Assembly (NCBI RefSeq): GCF_040958095.1
Contig: NC_091188.1
Span: forward strand, 38,146,289-38,210,288
Length of the DNA stretch: 64,000 nucleotides
Origin: Procambarus clarkii
Lineage: Eukaryota; Arthropoda; Malacostraca; Decapoda; Cambaridae
Reading direction: 5' to 3'
Below are positions 22,282 to 33,710 of this stretch, one piece after another (positions within the stretch are counted from its first letter, which is position 1; every line of letters begins with the position of its first letter). The notes under the pieces are model-generated. The model saw only the letters and a list, made by a program, of their open reading frames with translations, ran no database searches and had not been told where the DNA came from. The translations under genes were made by a program, and so were the position numbers.

Positions 22282-23283
22282 AAATAACAGACAAGGGTTG
22301 ACAATAGAGGAGTGAGGTAGATTACAGGGAATTTATTAGGTAGTGTTTAGTTTTTATCTTAAACTGGTTGAGAGAGGTACAGTCTTTAACATGGTTGGGA
22401 AGGTCATTCCACATTCTGGGCCCCTTGATTTGCAGAGCATTTCTAGTTTGATTAAGACGTACTCTAGGAATATCAAAACTGTATTTATTTCTGGTGTGGT
22501 GCTCATGGGTTCTGTTACAACCTTCTATGAAGCTTTTAAGATCAGGATTGGCATTATAGTTTAGCGTTTTATATATGTATAATACACATGAGAGAATGTG
22601 CAGTGACTTAATATCTAACATATTAAGAGATTTGAGTAGGGGTACCGAGTGATGTCTGGGGCCAGAGTTGGATATTGTTCTAATAGCGGCTTTGTGTTGG
22701 GTAATTAGAGGACGTAAGTGATTTTGGGTAGTAGAACCCCAAGCACAAATACCATAGTTGAGATAAGGATAGATAAGGGAGTAATAGAGAGTCACCAGAG
22801 CAGGGCGTGGTACATAATATCTGATCTTAGAAAGAATGCCCACAGTTTTTGAAACTTTTTTTGATATATTTAGAATGTGTCCCTGGAAATTCAGCTTGTG
22901 GTCAATGAGAATGCCAAGGAATTTGCCATCTAATTTGTTACAAATTTGGGTATTGTTTATTTTGAGATTTATAAGACTAGAGGATTTATTGCCAAACAGA
23001 ATATAGAAGGTTTTGTCAATGTTAAGGGTGAGTTTGTTGGCAGTTAGCCAAAGATGGACTTTATTTAGCTCAGTATTTACTGTGGCATTTAGAGCAAGAG
23101 GGTCAGGACTGGAGTAAATGAAGGTTGTGTCGTCAGCAAATAGAATTGGTTTGAGGTGTTGGGAGGCATTTGGAAGGTCATTAATGTAGATGAGAAAGAG
23201 GAGAGGGCCAAGTATGCTGCCCTGAGGAACACCAATGTTGATGGGTAGGGTGGGAGAAATTGTATTATTCACAGAAACAACTA
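21957..23283 (-). pseudogene. CR1/L2-like LINE, 5'-truncated copy with 3' tail
   Basis: The reverse transcriptase is open from about 23283 to the stop at 22322: GVPQGSILGPLLFLIYINDL, FADDTTF, KLDGKFLGILIDHKLNFQGH, WNDLPNHVKDC. The open frame continues upstream only into unrelated sequence, so it is 5'-truncated in the palm domain. The 3' UTR holds a long A/T homopolymer (22240-22279) and ends in tandem TGAATC hexamers at 21957-21978, as in the copy at 41150-42139. It provides the unbroken reference for the split copy. Confidence 0.85.
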
Positions 23284-23377
23284 AACTAAAAACAATAGTA
23301 TGGCGACGAAACCTGAACTGCATAATGTAAATAGGGATTAACCAGAAAAAGATATAGGTGAAGAATAACACCAGGTA

Positions 23378-24663
23378 ACTGTAAAGCTGCCGCCCAGTTG
23401 GGTGGGTGTGGAGCACATGACTGTAAAGCTGCTGCCCAGTTGGGTGGGTGTGGAGCTAGACTAGTAACTGTGCGACTCCTCATAGATGTAAAGTGCCTTG
23501 TATAGTGACTGTTGTGAGCCTCTTGTTGAATCACTTGTGACAAAAAATTACTGATGTGTGTATTTGTGTGGGTGATTAAATATGTATGTGTATTTATATA
23601 TGTATACGTATGTATATGTACATGTATGCATAAGTATGTGTACATTAATAATTTTGTAACTAGCGTCAAAAGATTGTTATTTGCTTACCTAAACGAACTA
23701 GAGGGTTCAGTTCCTGAACCGATTATGTGCCTCTGTAATCCTTTACACCACCGCCCACAGGATGGGTATTATGGGGTGCATAATAAAGAAAGAAAATGAA
23801 TGGACCGAACCCCACAATTCATTTAGCTAAGCAAGATACAATCTTAATGAGCTAGTTACAAAATTCACTATAAGTCGTCAAATCATAAATGGGTTCGAGA
23901 TCGACCACAAGTAGTGCATTATATAATTTATCAGTATTGTGCAGCCTGTGATCCCCGCCTGGCTGGATACTGATACCTAGGTAATTTTCATGTGTCCGGA
24001 CACCGGCGATAAGGTGGTATTATTTATTTAACTTCAGAGATATATATTTTTAAATGTTGTCACATAAACGACTACATCTTCCTTTCTTCTGACATATAGA
24101 TTTTTAAGATTAATTAAAATATATGGATACTAATTATACAATTTATTGGCTGGTGTGCAGGGCTTCACACTCTCAGAGCAAGCCATCAAGTAACTATCAA
24201 AACGCATATATCTTCGTTTTCACTTCAGTTATATTTATGACAGGATTTTAAATGTATCCTATATTTCTACCTTTCTGATGACATAAATACTTTCGTTAAT
24301 TACAATATCTAGATCAAACTAATATTGATTTTCAAAAGGTTGTATATTTTCCATCAATGTGTAAGTTTGTTACAAATGGAGAGCCAAGAAACCTTCTTTA
24401 AAATATGAATATCTTTCCTCACCCAATAAGATCTAATCTCTGAATAAAACGCAAAAAAAAAACTTGATTGTAACCTATCCACCGCTGCCCATTGGATGGG
24501 GGAGAGGGGGTTATGTGTAGGATAAACATATCAATTGTGACACTAGCCCTCCATATAAATCAGTTGCTTAAATTATAAACTGTACTTGTGGTCGGTCTCG
24601 AGCCCATTGTTGATGTGGCAATGTACATTGACTTTTGTAACTAGCTTATCAAGATTATAACTT
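23378..24663. repeat. Right inverted arm, inner piece
   Basis: Inverted match to about 16010-17277 of the left arm, including two 42-bp minisatellite units at its inner end and LINE 3'-UTR repeat copies at 23690-23880 and 24480-24660. It is interrupted at 24663 by the tyrosine-recombinase-type element and continues at 33204. Confidence 0.75.
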
Positions 24664-25310
24664 TCTGACCAGGGGGAGAAAGATACTGGCAGTATGGGGC
24701 GTTAAAGTTTATTGAAGATTAAATTCTGCAGAACATGTAAATATATAAAGTTCACATAAAGTAAGTAATTATATAAAGTTTATATTAAACACGGTTTATA
24801 TTATAGACTTAACAAAGTTGATATTATATAAAACTTAATATTGAACATGTAAATATACAAAGTTTCAAATATAATTTAAGGAATATATAACGTTTATATT
24901 AAAATATATAAAGTAAATATATAAAGTAAATATATAAAGTAAGAATTAACAGTAACAATTCCAAGGACTAGATTTAACTTAAAAGGTACACCCGTAGTAA
25001 GTATGAGACCTTAGCCTATAGTGACATGGAAACTAATTCTGCAGAAACCTAAAGGTTAACTGGTACTAGAATTAAGGCCGAGTGCAAATGTGTAGTAATT
25101 ATATAACACTAGGATATAACAGGCAGGACACAAAGAATAACTAATAAGTGAGAGACCACATAACACGTAATGTACCCGGCCAAGAGGCCGTAAAAGACCT
25201 AATGGATAAGGAGAAGGGGGTGTGACTACAAGTAGGGCTTACTAGCACCTAGACTGGGCAAAGTATTAGCTGCGGACAGCGGGACACTTGGGGACCGGCG
25301 CTGCACCCCC
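24664..25310 (-). repeat. Direct repeat B2
   Basis: 647 bp starting TCTGACCAGGGGGAGAAAG, near-identical to 25572-26206. The differences I see are one extra 13-bp unit (TAAATATATAAAG) here and a single-base G-run change. It is AT-rich in the middle and GC-rich at the interior end. Confidence 0.85.
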
Positions 25311-25405
25311 CTTCCCACATGCAGTGGGGAGACAATCGGGACAACTGTGCAAAGCATGACGGGGGTACAAAAGCAGCCGCTTGCAAAGGGGGGGAGGGTG
25401 GGGTT

Positions 25406-25571
25406 TTGCGAGGGCAGCGGCGAGGGCAGGCGGAGTGAGGCGGAGCCCTATTGTGCGCCCGTATTTATACGACCCCAAACTGCCCGCGCAACGCCGCGGG
25501 ACGCGCTGCGCAATTGTTTCTTTCTCCCCCGCCAGAAACATCCCCGCTTGTGATGCAAGCAGTGACCATTT
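25406..25571 (-). repeat. Direct repeat A2
   Basis: 166 bp from TTGCGAGGGCAGCGGC to GCAGTGACCATTT, matching 33038-33203 (A1). It abuts B1 with no spacer. The motif CTTTCTCCCCC in it is the inverse of GGGGGAGAAAG near the start of B, a short subterminal inverted repeat. Confidence 0.85.
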
Positions 25572-26206
25572 TCTGACCAGGGGGAGAAAGATACTGGCAG
25601 TATGGGGCGTTAAAGTTTATTGAAGATTAAATTCTGCAGAACATGTAAATATATAAAGTTCACATAAAGTAAGTAATTATATAAAGTTTATATTAAACAC
25701 GGTTTATATTATAGACTTAACAAAGTTGATATTATATAAAACTTAATATTGAACATGTAAATATACAAAGTTTCAAATATAATTTAAGGAATATATAACG
25801 TTTATATTAAAATATATAAAGTAAATATATAAAGTAAGAATTAACAGTAACAATTCCAAGGACTAGATTTAACTTAAAAGGTACACCCGTAGTAAGTATG
25901 AGACCTTAGCCTATAGTGACATGGAAACTAATTCTGCAGAAACCTAAAGGTTAACTGGTACTAGAATTAAGGCCGAGTGCAAATGTGTAGTAATTATATA
26001 ACACTAGGATATAACAGGCAGGACACAAAGAATAACTAATAAGTGAGAGACCACATAACACGTAATGTACCCGGCCAAGAGGCCGTAAAAGACCTAATGG
26101 ATAAGGAGAAGGGGGGTGTGACTACAAGTAGGGCTTACTAGCACCTAGACTGGGCAAAGTATTAGCTGCGGACAGCGGGACACTTGGGGACCGGCGCTGC
26201 ACCCCC
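25572..26206 (-). repeat. Direct repeat B1
   Basis: 635-bp copy of B2. It diverges abruptly after GCGCTGCACCCCC at 26206, where element-specific interior sequence with the recombinase remnant begins. Confidence 0.85.
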
Positions 26207-26460
26207 ACCGCAGGCCAGCGGCCGGACCCCCCCCCGAAGGGCGAGTGCCAGCTGGCCGCGTGAGGCACTCCATGTAGCAGAGCAACAACGTCCCGTCTGA
26301 CGTAGGATGTGAGCACTATACTCTTCCGCCTGCCGTTTGCCATTATTTCTGATGTGGCGAGCCCGTCCCGAGACAGCTGGGTGCGGAGCGTAGTCATCTG
26401 AAGTCAAGCCTAGCGCCGAGAGGGCAGCGCGTAGGATCCTGGAGAAATCTCGCCTGGTGA
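26122..26460 (-). pseudogene. Tyrosine recombinase C-terminal remnant
   Basis: Two adjacent minus-strand frames together resemble the catalytic C terminus of DIRS/Ngaro/Crypton-type tyrosine recombinases. The first reads RRDFSRILRAALSALGLTSD then DYAPH (catalytic His region, about 26383). After a small deletion and frameshift the second reads TQLSRDGLATSEIMANGRRK then SYVRRDVV (candidate Tyr nucleophile). The Arg of the HxxR motif appears lost at the break. The protein would catalyse integration of a circular intermediate. The identification is by pattern and would need a profile search. The copy is inactive. Confidence 0.5.
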
Positions 26461-28700
26461 CAGGAGCGCTTGTAGGATCTGTGCTTGTAGGATCCGAAGA
26501 GTGTTGATTCCTGACCATGTAAGCGATACCTGGTCCAGTCGGAGCGTGCGTCGATTTTTTGTCGCGTAGCTCACCTCCCCGGGCTGAAAGATATAAGGCA
26601 GTAAGGGTGGGCAGAAGCGGCGTGCAGTGATATCGTGACAGGCAAGAGCACAGACGAGAGGGAAACCCTAGCTGAATCAATACGGAGACGAAAAACGGGG
26701 GAGGGAGCCCGGCAGCAGGAATTAAGAGAAACCTTAATTAACAATCCTGGATGAATAAAGAGCATCCGAATAATTATACTGTAGCAATGAAGGGGGGGCT
26801 AACAAATCTAAGAATCTTCCAGCAAACGGAATGGGGAAGTACCTTTGCTAAGAGCAAAGGTGGGAGAAAACCGGGAGGAGAACAGCAAGGAGGCACAAAG
26901 CAACTATAACAGGGTAAGACGAAACACTATAAATCTTGAATATAAACAATACATATACCAAGAAAGGGTATAACAACTAAGCAACATATACATAAACAAT
27001 AAAATGGAATAAGAACCAATTCTTAAAGCCAAATCTATAACATGCTTGTGTCCTAATCGGATGTAGAATGTGAGCGGGGAACATTACCCTTGGTCTCTAT
27101 CCCATCTCTGCCTCCAGACGGGTGATTGGGCTGGATAGAAGCCAAGGAGTCTGCCTTGAGTGGCCGCTGAGTGTAGTCTTGTGTTGTCAATGAGCGTCTG
27201 CGAGCCGCAGCTAGTACGCCGTGAACTTCGGCAACATCTTTAGAACAGGAGCAAAGTGAAATCGACGGCAGGGAGCTGCCATTCAGTAACTGTAATAAGG
27301 ATAATAATAAGAATACAATGTCGTAAATAATCGTACAATGAAGAATACAATGTAATATCGTAAATAACAGATGACGGCAAGTGCCGCAGAATGGAAGAAA
27401 TTAAGAAAGCAACGCCAAACCATAATAACAATTTATATTTTAATAAATTAATACTGGAATGACAGTAACGGTACGGAATAATATTAATACTGCCATATAG
27501 CCCAGCAAATAAAGAGAAGATAATAGTATTAACGTAGGCCCTGGGCGGCTGCATCCCGGCACCGCTGCGTGCGTTGATGGTGATCAGAGGAATATCCGGC
27601 TCGCGTTCTCTTCCTCGCCGCAGTAGGGTGTGAAGGGGGGGGGGTTCCGGCTTGTCGTGGCTGCGAATAAAGTTAACAGAAGAAACCGGCAGTGAGCGCC
27701 AAGCGGGCAGAGCGCAGTGGAAGGAATAGCGGTTGGAGGTAAGGGGCCCCTAACCTAATGATAGATGAGGTAAAATTAAATAGAATACTAATACGTAGAG
27801 GAAACAACAATGGCGAAGGAGCAAGAGTAAAATAGCCCAGAAGGCCGGATGCCAAAGAACGTTAGCGACCTATGGCCAACAGCATGCTGGCTGCGCTGGC
27901 CAACCACAAGCTGGCCGACGTCATGCTAACTGACTGGCTTGAGCTTGCCGAAAGGAAGGCCGAATGGCCAGTTTTTTGCATGACACCGTGCGTGAGGCCA
28001 TGCAAAACTTCTCGTTAGCATCCGAATGTACCTTAATGTACTGTCGATACGATGAAGAATAGGTGGTCAAACATAATGCACAATAATCAGAATATATAAA
28101 GAGGGAAACGAGTGTAATAGGACGAAATAACCGGAGGAAAAAAAAAATTGTGGGGGGGGGGGCCCCACCCGAATGCACTGCAACTAGCGTACCTTAGCTG
28201 AAATTAACTTAAAGGCAGAGAGGCAAAGCAATAGATTAATACAAATCCTAATTGATAGTCCCTTAATAACAAATTGAACGTGAAACATAAACAAAGAGTA
28301 AATTGCGGGAGAAAAATTTGCCGTAATAAATACAAATCAAATTGCGAGTCCAACAATAACAGATTTAACAGACACGCAGACGTAGGAGGAACCAAGGGGA
28401 CGTTTCCCACAGGCGAGCCCGCACGGCTGGGGGGGGGGGCGGAAATGACAGAGGGCCGAAGAAAAGATAACGTCGCCGAGGCGCGCTGGACGGCACACAA
28501 CCCGGTCTGAGAAAGGACATAGGCCCAAAAGCGAGAGGCGATAACGTAGAATGGGGTGGAAGAATGCGGAAGTAAGCGGGCGAGACCGAGTAAACAGGGA
28601 GCCAGGGGGGTGGGGCGGGGCAACCGATAAGCCGCGGCTCGCGCACCGCTAGCCATACCTAAACATACCTAGACAGGAAGGGGAGAAGCATAAAGGTAGC
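26461..28700. other. Interior of the recombinase-type element, unassigned
   Basis: Mixed-composition sequence with several runs of G (for example 27637-27646, 28150-28160, 28429-28439). No reverse transcriptase, RNase H or Gag motif is readable in any frame. The open frames are short and compositionally odd. Confidence 0.35.
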
Positions 28701-28711
28701 CCAGCAAAAGA

Positions 28712-29118
28712 CTAGTAATTAGAATTAGTAACTCTGCGAATAGCACATCCTGGCTGACTTAATAATTTACTTAGTAACTCTGCAAATAGCACATCCTGGC
28801 TGACTTTACTTAATAATTTACTTAGTAACTCTGCAAATAGCACATCCTGGCTGACTTTACTTAATAATTTACTTAGGAACTCTGCAAATAGCACATCCTG
28901 GGTGACTTTACTTAATAATTTACTTAGTAACTCTGCAAATAGCACATCCTGGCTGACTTTACGTAATAATTTACTTAGTAACTCTGCAAATAGCACATCC
29001 TGGCTGACTTTACTTAATAATTTACTTAGTAACTCTGCAAATAGCACATCCTGGCTGACTACTTAATAATTACATAGTAACTCTGCAAATAGCACATCCT
29101 GGCTGACATTACTTAATG
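28712..29118 (-). repeat. 51-bp minisatellite
   Basis: About seven to eight units of 51 bp with the core CAAATAGCACATCCTGGCTG. The minus strand stays open and would encode repeats of 17 residues (LLSKVSQDVLFAELLSK). Degenerate extra units recur at about 29790-29960 and 30370-30450. Confidence 0.8.
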
Positions 29119-29119
29119 A

Positions 29120-30870
29120 CGTAAGGCAAGGAAAATGAACAAACATACTGAACACAGCAACGCAAAAAATAAACAAGCGACATGAGCAAAGCATCAACTG
29201 TCGGAGTAAATTAAGGTAGGCTGTTTGGGAAAAGGAATCCGTGGTAATCTGAAAGCAGGGGGCATGTTAGTGCTGAAATGTAGAACGTAATTAAGAGGAA
29301 GGGCAGGGCATGTCGCGAGATGTCTGCCAGTACAAAATAAGAAACCTTCCATATAAGCGTATAAAATCTAATTTACATTGTCTTAGGAAGGCAAAGAACG
29401 GGATATCATTACATATACGACGTTCCCGACGACGCTTCGACGCCGCCATCTGCTGGAGTGTACCGTGCCCCAGGCAACGTGGGGGCCACCCCCCTGTCCA
29501 GGTCACCTGAATAGGGGCAAGTCATGGCACGTGATGTCTGCAGGTACAAAATAAGGGGATACAATCGGCGTGCATATATAACCATTTTTCATTAAGAGAA
29601 CGGGGGTGAAGCATAACATATAGAACCAAATAAGTAACGTGAATAAACTGCAAGAGCCAAGCGTAAATACTGTAACCACTGAGGAAACTAAACTGCAAAG
29701 CTAAGCATGAACTACTGTAACTACCGATGAAACTAGGCAAAAATGCAGGGCCAGGAGACGTGAAGCTAAAATAAGGGCCCGCGAAACTGCAAATAGCACA
29801 GCCTGTCTGACTTTACTTAATAATTCTAGGAACTCTGCAAAACACATCCTGGCTGACTTTACTTAATAATTTCTTAGTAACTCTGCAACGAGCACTGCCT
29901 GGCTGACTTCACTTAATAATTTACTTAGTAATTCTGCAAATAGCACATCCTGGCTGACTTTACTTAATGAGGAAGGCAGGGTAACATAGGCAAGCATACT
30001 GAACACAGCAACGTACAAATAAACGTGCGACAAGCAACGCATCAACTGTCGGGGTAAATTAAGGAGGCTGGTTGGGAAAGAGAGCGAGGTAACCTGGAAC
30101 AGGAGGCATGTTAGCGCTGAAATGTAGAACATAATTATGAAAAGGGCAGGCATGTCACGTGGTATCTGCAAGTACAAAATAAGGGTATACAATCGGCGTG
30201 GAATATAGCCATGTTACATTAAGAGAACGGAGGAGATGCATAACATAAATATAACCAAATAAGCGACGTGAATAAACTGCAAGGGCCCAGCGAAAGTACT
30301 GTAACTACTGAGGAAACTAGGCAAAATGCAGGGCCAGGGAACGTAAAGCAAATTAAGGGCCCGCAAATACTGCAAATAGGACGTCCTGTCTGACTTTACT
30401 TAGTAAATTACTTATAACTCTGCAAATAGGACATCCTGGCGACTTTACTTAATGACGTAAGACAAGGAAAAGTGAACAAGCAAACTGTGACACAGCGGAC
30501 GCGAAGATTGAACGTACGACATGCACAAGGCTACGAATGCCTGAGTAAAATTAGGCTGGGGCAAAGTGAATCCGAGGTGATCTGAAAGCAGAGGCATGTC
30601 GGTGCTGAAATGTGGAACATAAATATGAATAAGGGCAAGGCATGTCGCGAGAAGTCTGCTAGTACAAGATAAGAAACCTTCCAAATTTTTTCTCACACCA
30701 AGTGTGAGAAAGCCATAATTTACAGTGTCTTAAGGAGGCAAAGAATGGGGATCATTAAATATACGACGTTCCCGACGACGCTTCGACGCCGCCATCTGCT
30801 GGAGGATACCGTGCCCCGGGCAACATGGGGGCCACCCCCCTGTCCAGGGCACGGCCCCTGGAACTGGACG
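29120..30870. repeat. Three diverged copies of a larger unit inside the element
   Basis: The series CATACTGAACACAGCAACG, then AGCATCAACTGTCGG, then GGCATGTTAGTGCTGAAATG recurs at about 29140, 29985 and 30470. The block GACGTTCCCGACGACGCTTC occurs at 29420 and 30764. This indicates tandem amplification of the interior. A perfect 10-bp-arm hairpin (TTTCTCACAC, loop CAA) lies at 30689-30711. Confidence 0.65.
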
Positions 30871-33037
30871 CCGAGGACTTAACGAACATAACGAAGTCAT
30901 CCTGGATTGCCGGCTTTAACGCCGAACCCAGGGCCTGTGGTGCGTACCCGTAGACGTAAACCTGCCATCGTCGTCGAGCTGATCTCGGGTCCTTGCTCCA
31001 ACGCCGGCGTCTCCCTCCGACGAAGAAGAACAACAGACGACACAGGCGAACGGGCAGGCAGACGAACGCTGAACTTACGACGTAGGAGGAATCCCTGCTA
31101 CACCGGACGGGCAGGGCGCTTAAGACAAACACACCAGGCTACACCGGCCAGGCGGGAGCGCCTGGGAACCAACTTGCCGGCAACACCGGCCAGACGGAGG
31201 ACATGTGGGAACGGTCCTGGCTACCCCCCAGGCAAGCAGGGCACGTGCCTGAGGGCCTGGACGGCGGAAAGCTTGAAATAACACACCGGGCAACACCGGC
31301 CAGACGTACGTCTGGGGACTACATGCCGGACTTACACCGGCCGACGGACGTCTGGGGACATCTTGATCGGCGCCACTCTGGGGAAGACGTACCTGGGGAC
31401 TCCGGGACACCGAAGGGCCTGGGGCTAACACCCCGGGCAACACGGCCGGGCGGGACGTCAGAGGGCGACGTGCCTAGCAGAGAGCACACCACACACGGCA
31501 AGGACCCCGTGGCCTACCAACCACGCTACCAACCATACTGTATATTATACAGTATACAGTTATATTATACTATTATACCATTGTAGTATTGTATTATATA
31601 TTAATACGTATTATATTATACCGGCCGACGGACGTCTGGGGACATCTTGATCGGCGCCACTCTGGGGAAGACGTACTTGGGGACTCCGGGACACCGGAGG
31701 GCCTGGGGCTAACACCCCGGGCAACACGGCCGGGCGAGACGTCCGAGGGCGACGTGCCTAACAAGAGCACACCACACACGGCAAGGACCCCGTGGCCTAC
31801 CAACCACGCGCTGCCACACGGCATGCTCAGGGCCTAGACGAAAAGGGGGAGGGGGGGGGGGGGCCGCACACAGGGCGGCCGTACGGGCGCAAGGCAGCCC
31901 GAGCCCCGACATGGGAAGCCGTGGCGCAAAGCCACGTGGATTAGCACCCAAAAGGGAACAGGAAGGGCGGGACACAGCCCAACCGTGCGCGCCACGGAAC
32001 GCCGTGCCACGTGGCAGCACGACCAGGCGTGTGCCCCGTAGCAGGCCCGGGCGGAGGGCCGGACCTGGCCACGAGTCGTCGCCAGGGGCAACGACTGTCC
32101 GCTCAGGGAGACCCGACCCCTGGGGACATCCCAGGGAAGCCGGCAGACCGGCAACAGGGAACACCCGAGGGAAACAGGAAGGACGCAGAAGCACGCCCTG
32201 CCGGCCAGGCACGTGACGGCCCGGCAAGGCGGGGCCCGCCATAGGGCCGCCCACGCCTGGCCACGTGCCGCCGCCGCCGAGAACATGCGCCCCGGGCGTA
32301 GGACCGAACCTGGCCACAATCCGTCGCCGACACATGTCCTCGGACAAGGCGAAACCTGGCCCCCTGGGACACCCAGGGAACCCGGCGGGCCGGCGGCAGG
32401 GAGCCCCGAAGGAAAGGCGGGAAGGACGCCGAGGCACGCCCAGACACGTGGTCGATGGCGGCGAGGGAAAGGGCCCCAAGGCAGAGCACAAAGGGCGTAG
32501 GGCCCACCACGCCTGGCCACATGGCGACGCCGGCAAGGGCACGCCTGGCCGCCGACGGGGGGCCCCGGGCAGGGCGCGCGCCTAGGCACGCCGTGCTGCG
32601 GGGCCCCTTGGACACGGACGGGCACGGCTGGACGGGGCCCCACATGAGAGGAGACCAAACGCAGGCCACTAGGGACGCGGTCCGGGGCACGCCGACCCTA
32701 AGCCAGCCACGCGACCAGCACGGCACGGGGGCGCCCGGCACAGGCCCAAGGAGGGCGCCCCAGCTCTCCGGGAGCAACAGCAGAGAGCCCAAAGGACTAA
32801 CTAAGGCGGCACACACGTACCGCGAGGGGATGGCGCTAGGCACACGCCGCACTGGGGGAGGACCTGACTAGAATTGGACAGAAAACCTCACCTTGGGTTT
32901 AAAAGTGTAGGGCAGGAGGGCCCTGCCGGAACAGTCTGGGGTGTCGAGGGCCCCAGGATGTCCGTGAGAGAGAGGTCAGGTACCGAGGCAGCTGGCGTGT
33001 TGTCCATCTCGTGCGAAGTCGGGCGGCCGGGGAGTGG
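30871..33037. other. Very GC-rich interior segment with 188-bp duplication
   Basis: 31337-31524 and 31621-31808 are near-identical direct repeats of 188 bp, separated by an AT-rich palindromic stretch (about 31535-31620, TATTATACAGTATA-like). Long open frames on both strands at 31700-32870 reflect high GC and proline/glycine/arginine-rich translations without any domain. I call no gene. Confidence 0.6.
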
Positions 33038-33203
33038 TTGCGAGGGCAGCGGCGAGGGCAGGCGGAGTGAGGCGGAGCCCTATTGTGCGCCCGTATTTAT
33101 ACGACCCCAAACTGCCCGCGCAACGCCGCGGGACGCGCTGCGCAATTGTTTCTTTCTCCCCCGCCAGAAACATCCCCGCTTGTGATGCAAGCAGTGACCA
33201 TTT
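33038..33203 (-). repeat. Direct repeat A1
   Basis: 166 bp identical in layout to A2 (25406-25571), ending GCAGTGACCATTT at the junction with right-arm sequence GCTTGGCTATATG. Confidence 0.85.
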
Positions 33204-33430
33204 GCTTGGCTATATGAATTGTGGGGCTCATTCCCTGAGCCCATTATGTGCCTCTGTAACACTCCACTATCGTCCATAGGATGGGTATGGAGTGCATAAT
33301 AAATGAACTAAACTAAGCTCTGCCTTTTTGATAACATATACAATTATTAGCTTTATTCGTGAATCTCAATTAATTAAACAATATATCACAGAGCCTGTAG
33401 GGTTCGGTGAGATGAGCGAAGAGACATGGG
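33204..33430. repeat. Right inverted arm, middle piece
   Basis: Inverted match to about 15783-16008 of the left arm. It ends with GAGACATGGG at 33421-33430, the left copy of the target duplication made by the LINE insertion. Confidence 0.8.
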
Positions 33431-33710
33431 AAATTGAAATTGAATTGAAATTGAAATAAGTTTATTGAGGTAAAATACACACAAAGGGATGAGGTAGCTC
33501 AAGCTATTCTCACCCCATTCAGTACAACGTGATAATATATACATAGACACACATCACAAATAAACACATTACCAAACATTTTGAGAGGTAAAAATATACA
33601 TTTCCTCCTTCACAAGTAGTATGGTATCAGACGTACACACAAATACTTTTATGACCTAGGTATACTGTATAGACAATTTGCAAGACACCTGCAGATAATT
33701 CAACAAAATA

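Larger units (their letters stand above)
24664..33203 (-). mobile_element. Tyrosine-recombinase-type element with split direct repeats (PAT/Ngaro-like candidate)
   Basis: The 8,540-bp insertion splits the right arm with no target duplication: joining the flanks ATAACTT and GCTTGG recreates the left-arm empty site exactly. Read on the minus strand, the order is A1 (33203-33038), interior, B1 (26206-25572), A2 (25571-25406), a 95-bp unique segment, B2 (25310-24664). This is the A1...B1-A2-B2 split-direct-repeat layout of PAT/Ngaro-type retrotransposons, and a recombinase remnant lies beside B1. Equally possible: a 908-bp internally deleted copy (24664-25571) tandem to a 7,632-bp copy (25572-33203), meeting precisely end to start. 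I find no reverse transcriptase. Confidence 0.6.

Noticed and set aside
25266-25623. Short proteins overlapping the A/B repeats
   Set aside because: The same frames appear in both repeat copies on both strands, contain no domain and are explained by GC-rich repeat sequence.
28712-29118. CRISPR-like regular repeats
   Set aside because: The repeats are directly tandem with no unique spacers, in a eukaryotic mobile element. The 42-, 30-, 39- and 24-bp arrays were rejected for the same reason.
31700-32870. Long open frames on both strands (up to about 277 codons)
   Set aside because: Translations are P/G/R/A-rich with no domain. Frames are open on both strands at once because stop triplets are rare in this very GC-rich DNA.
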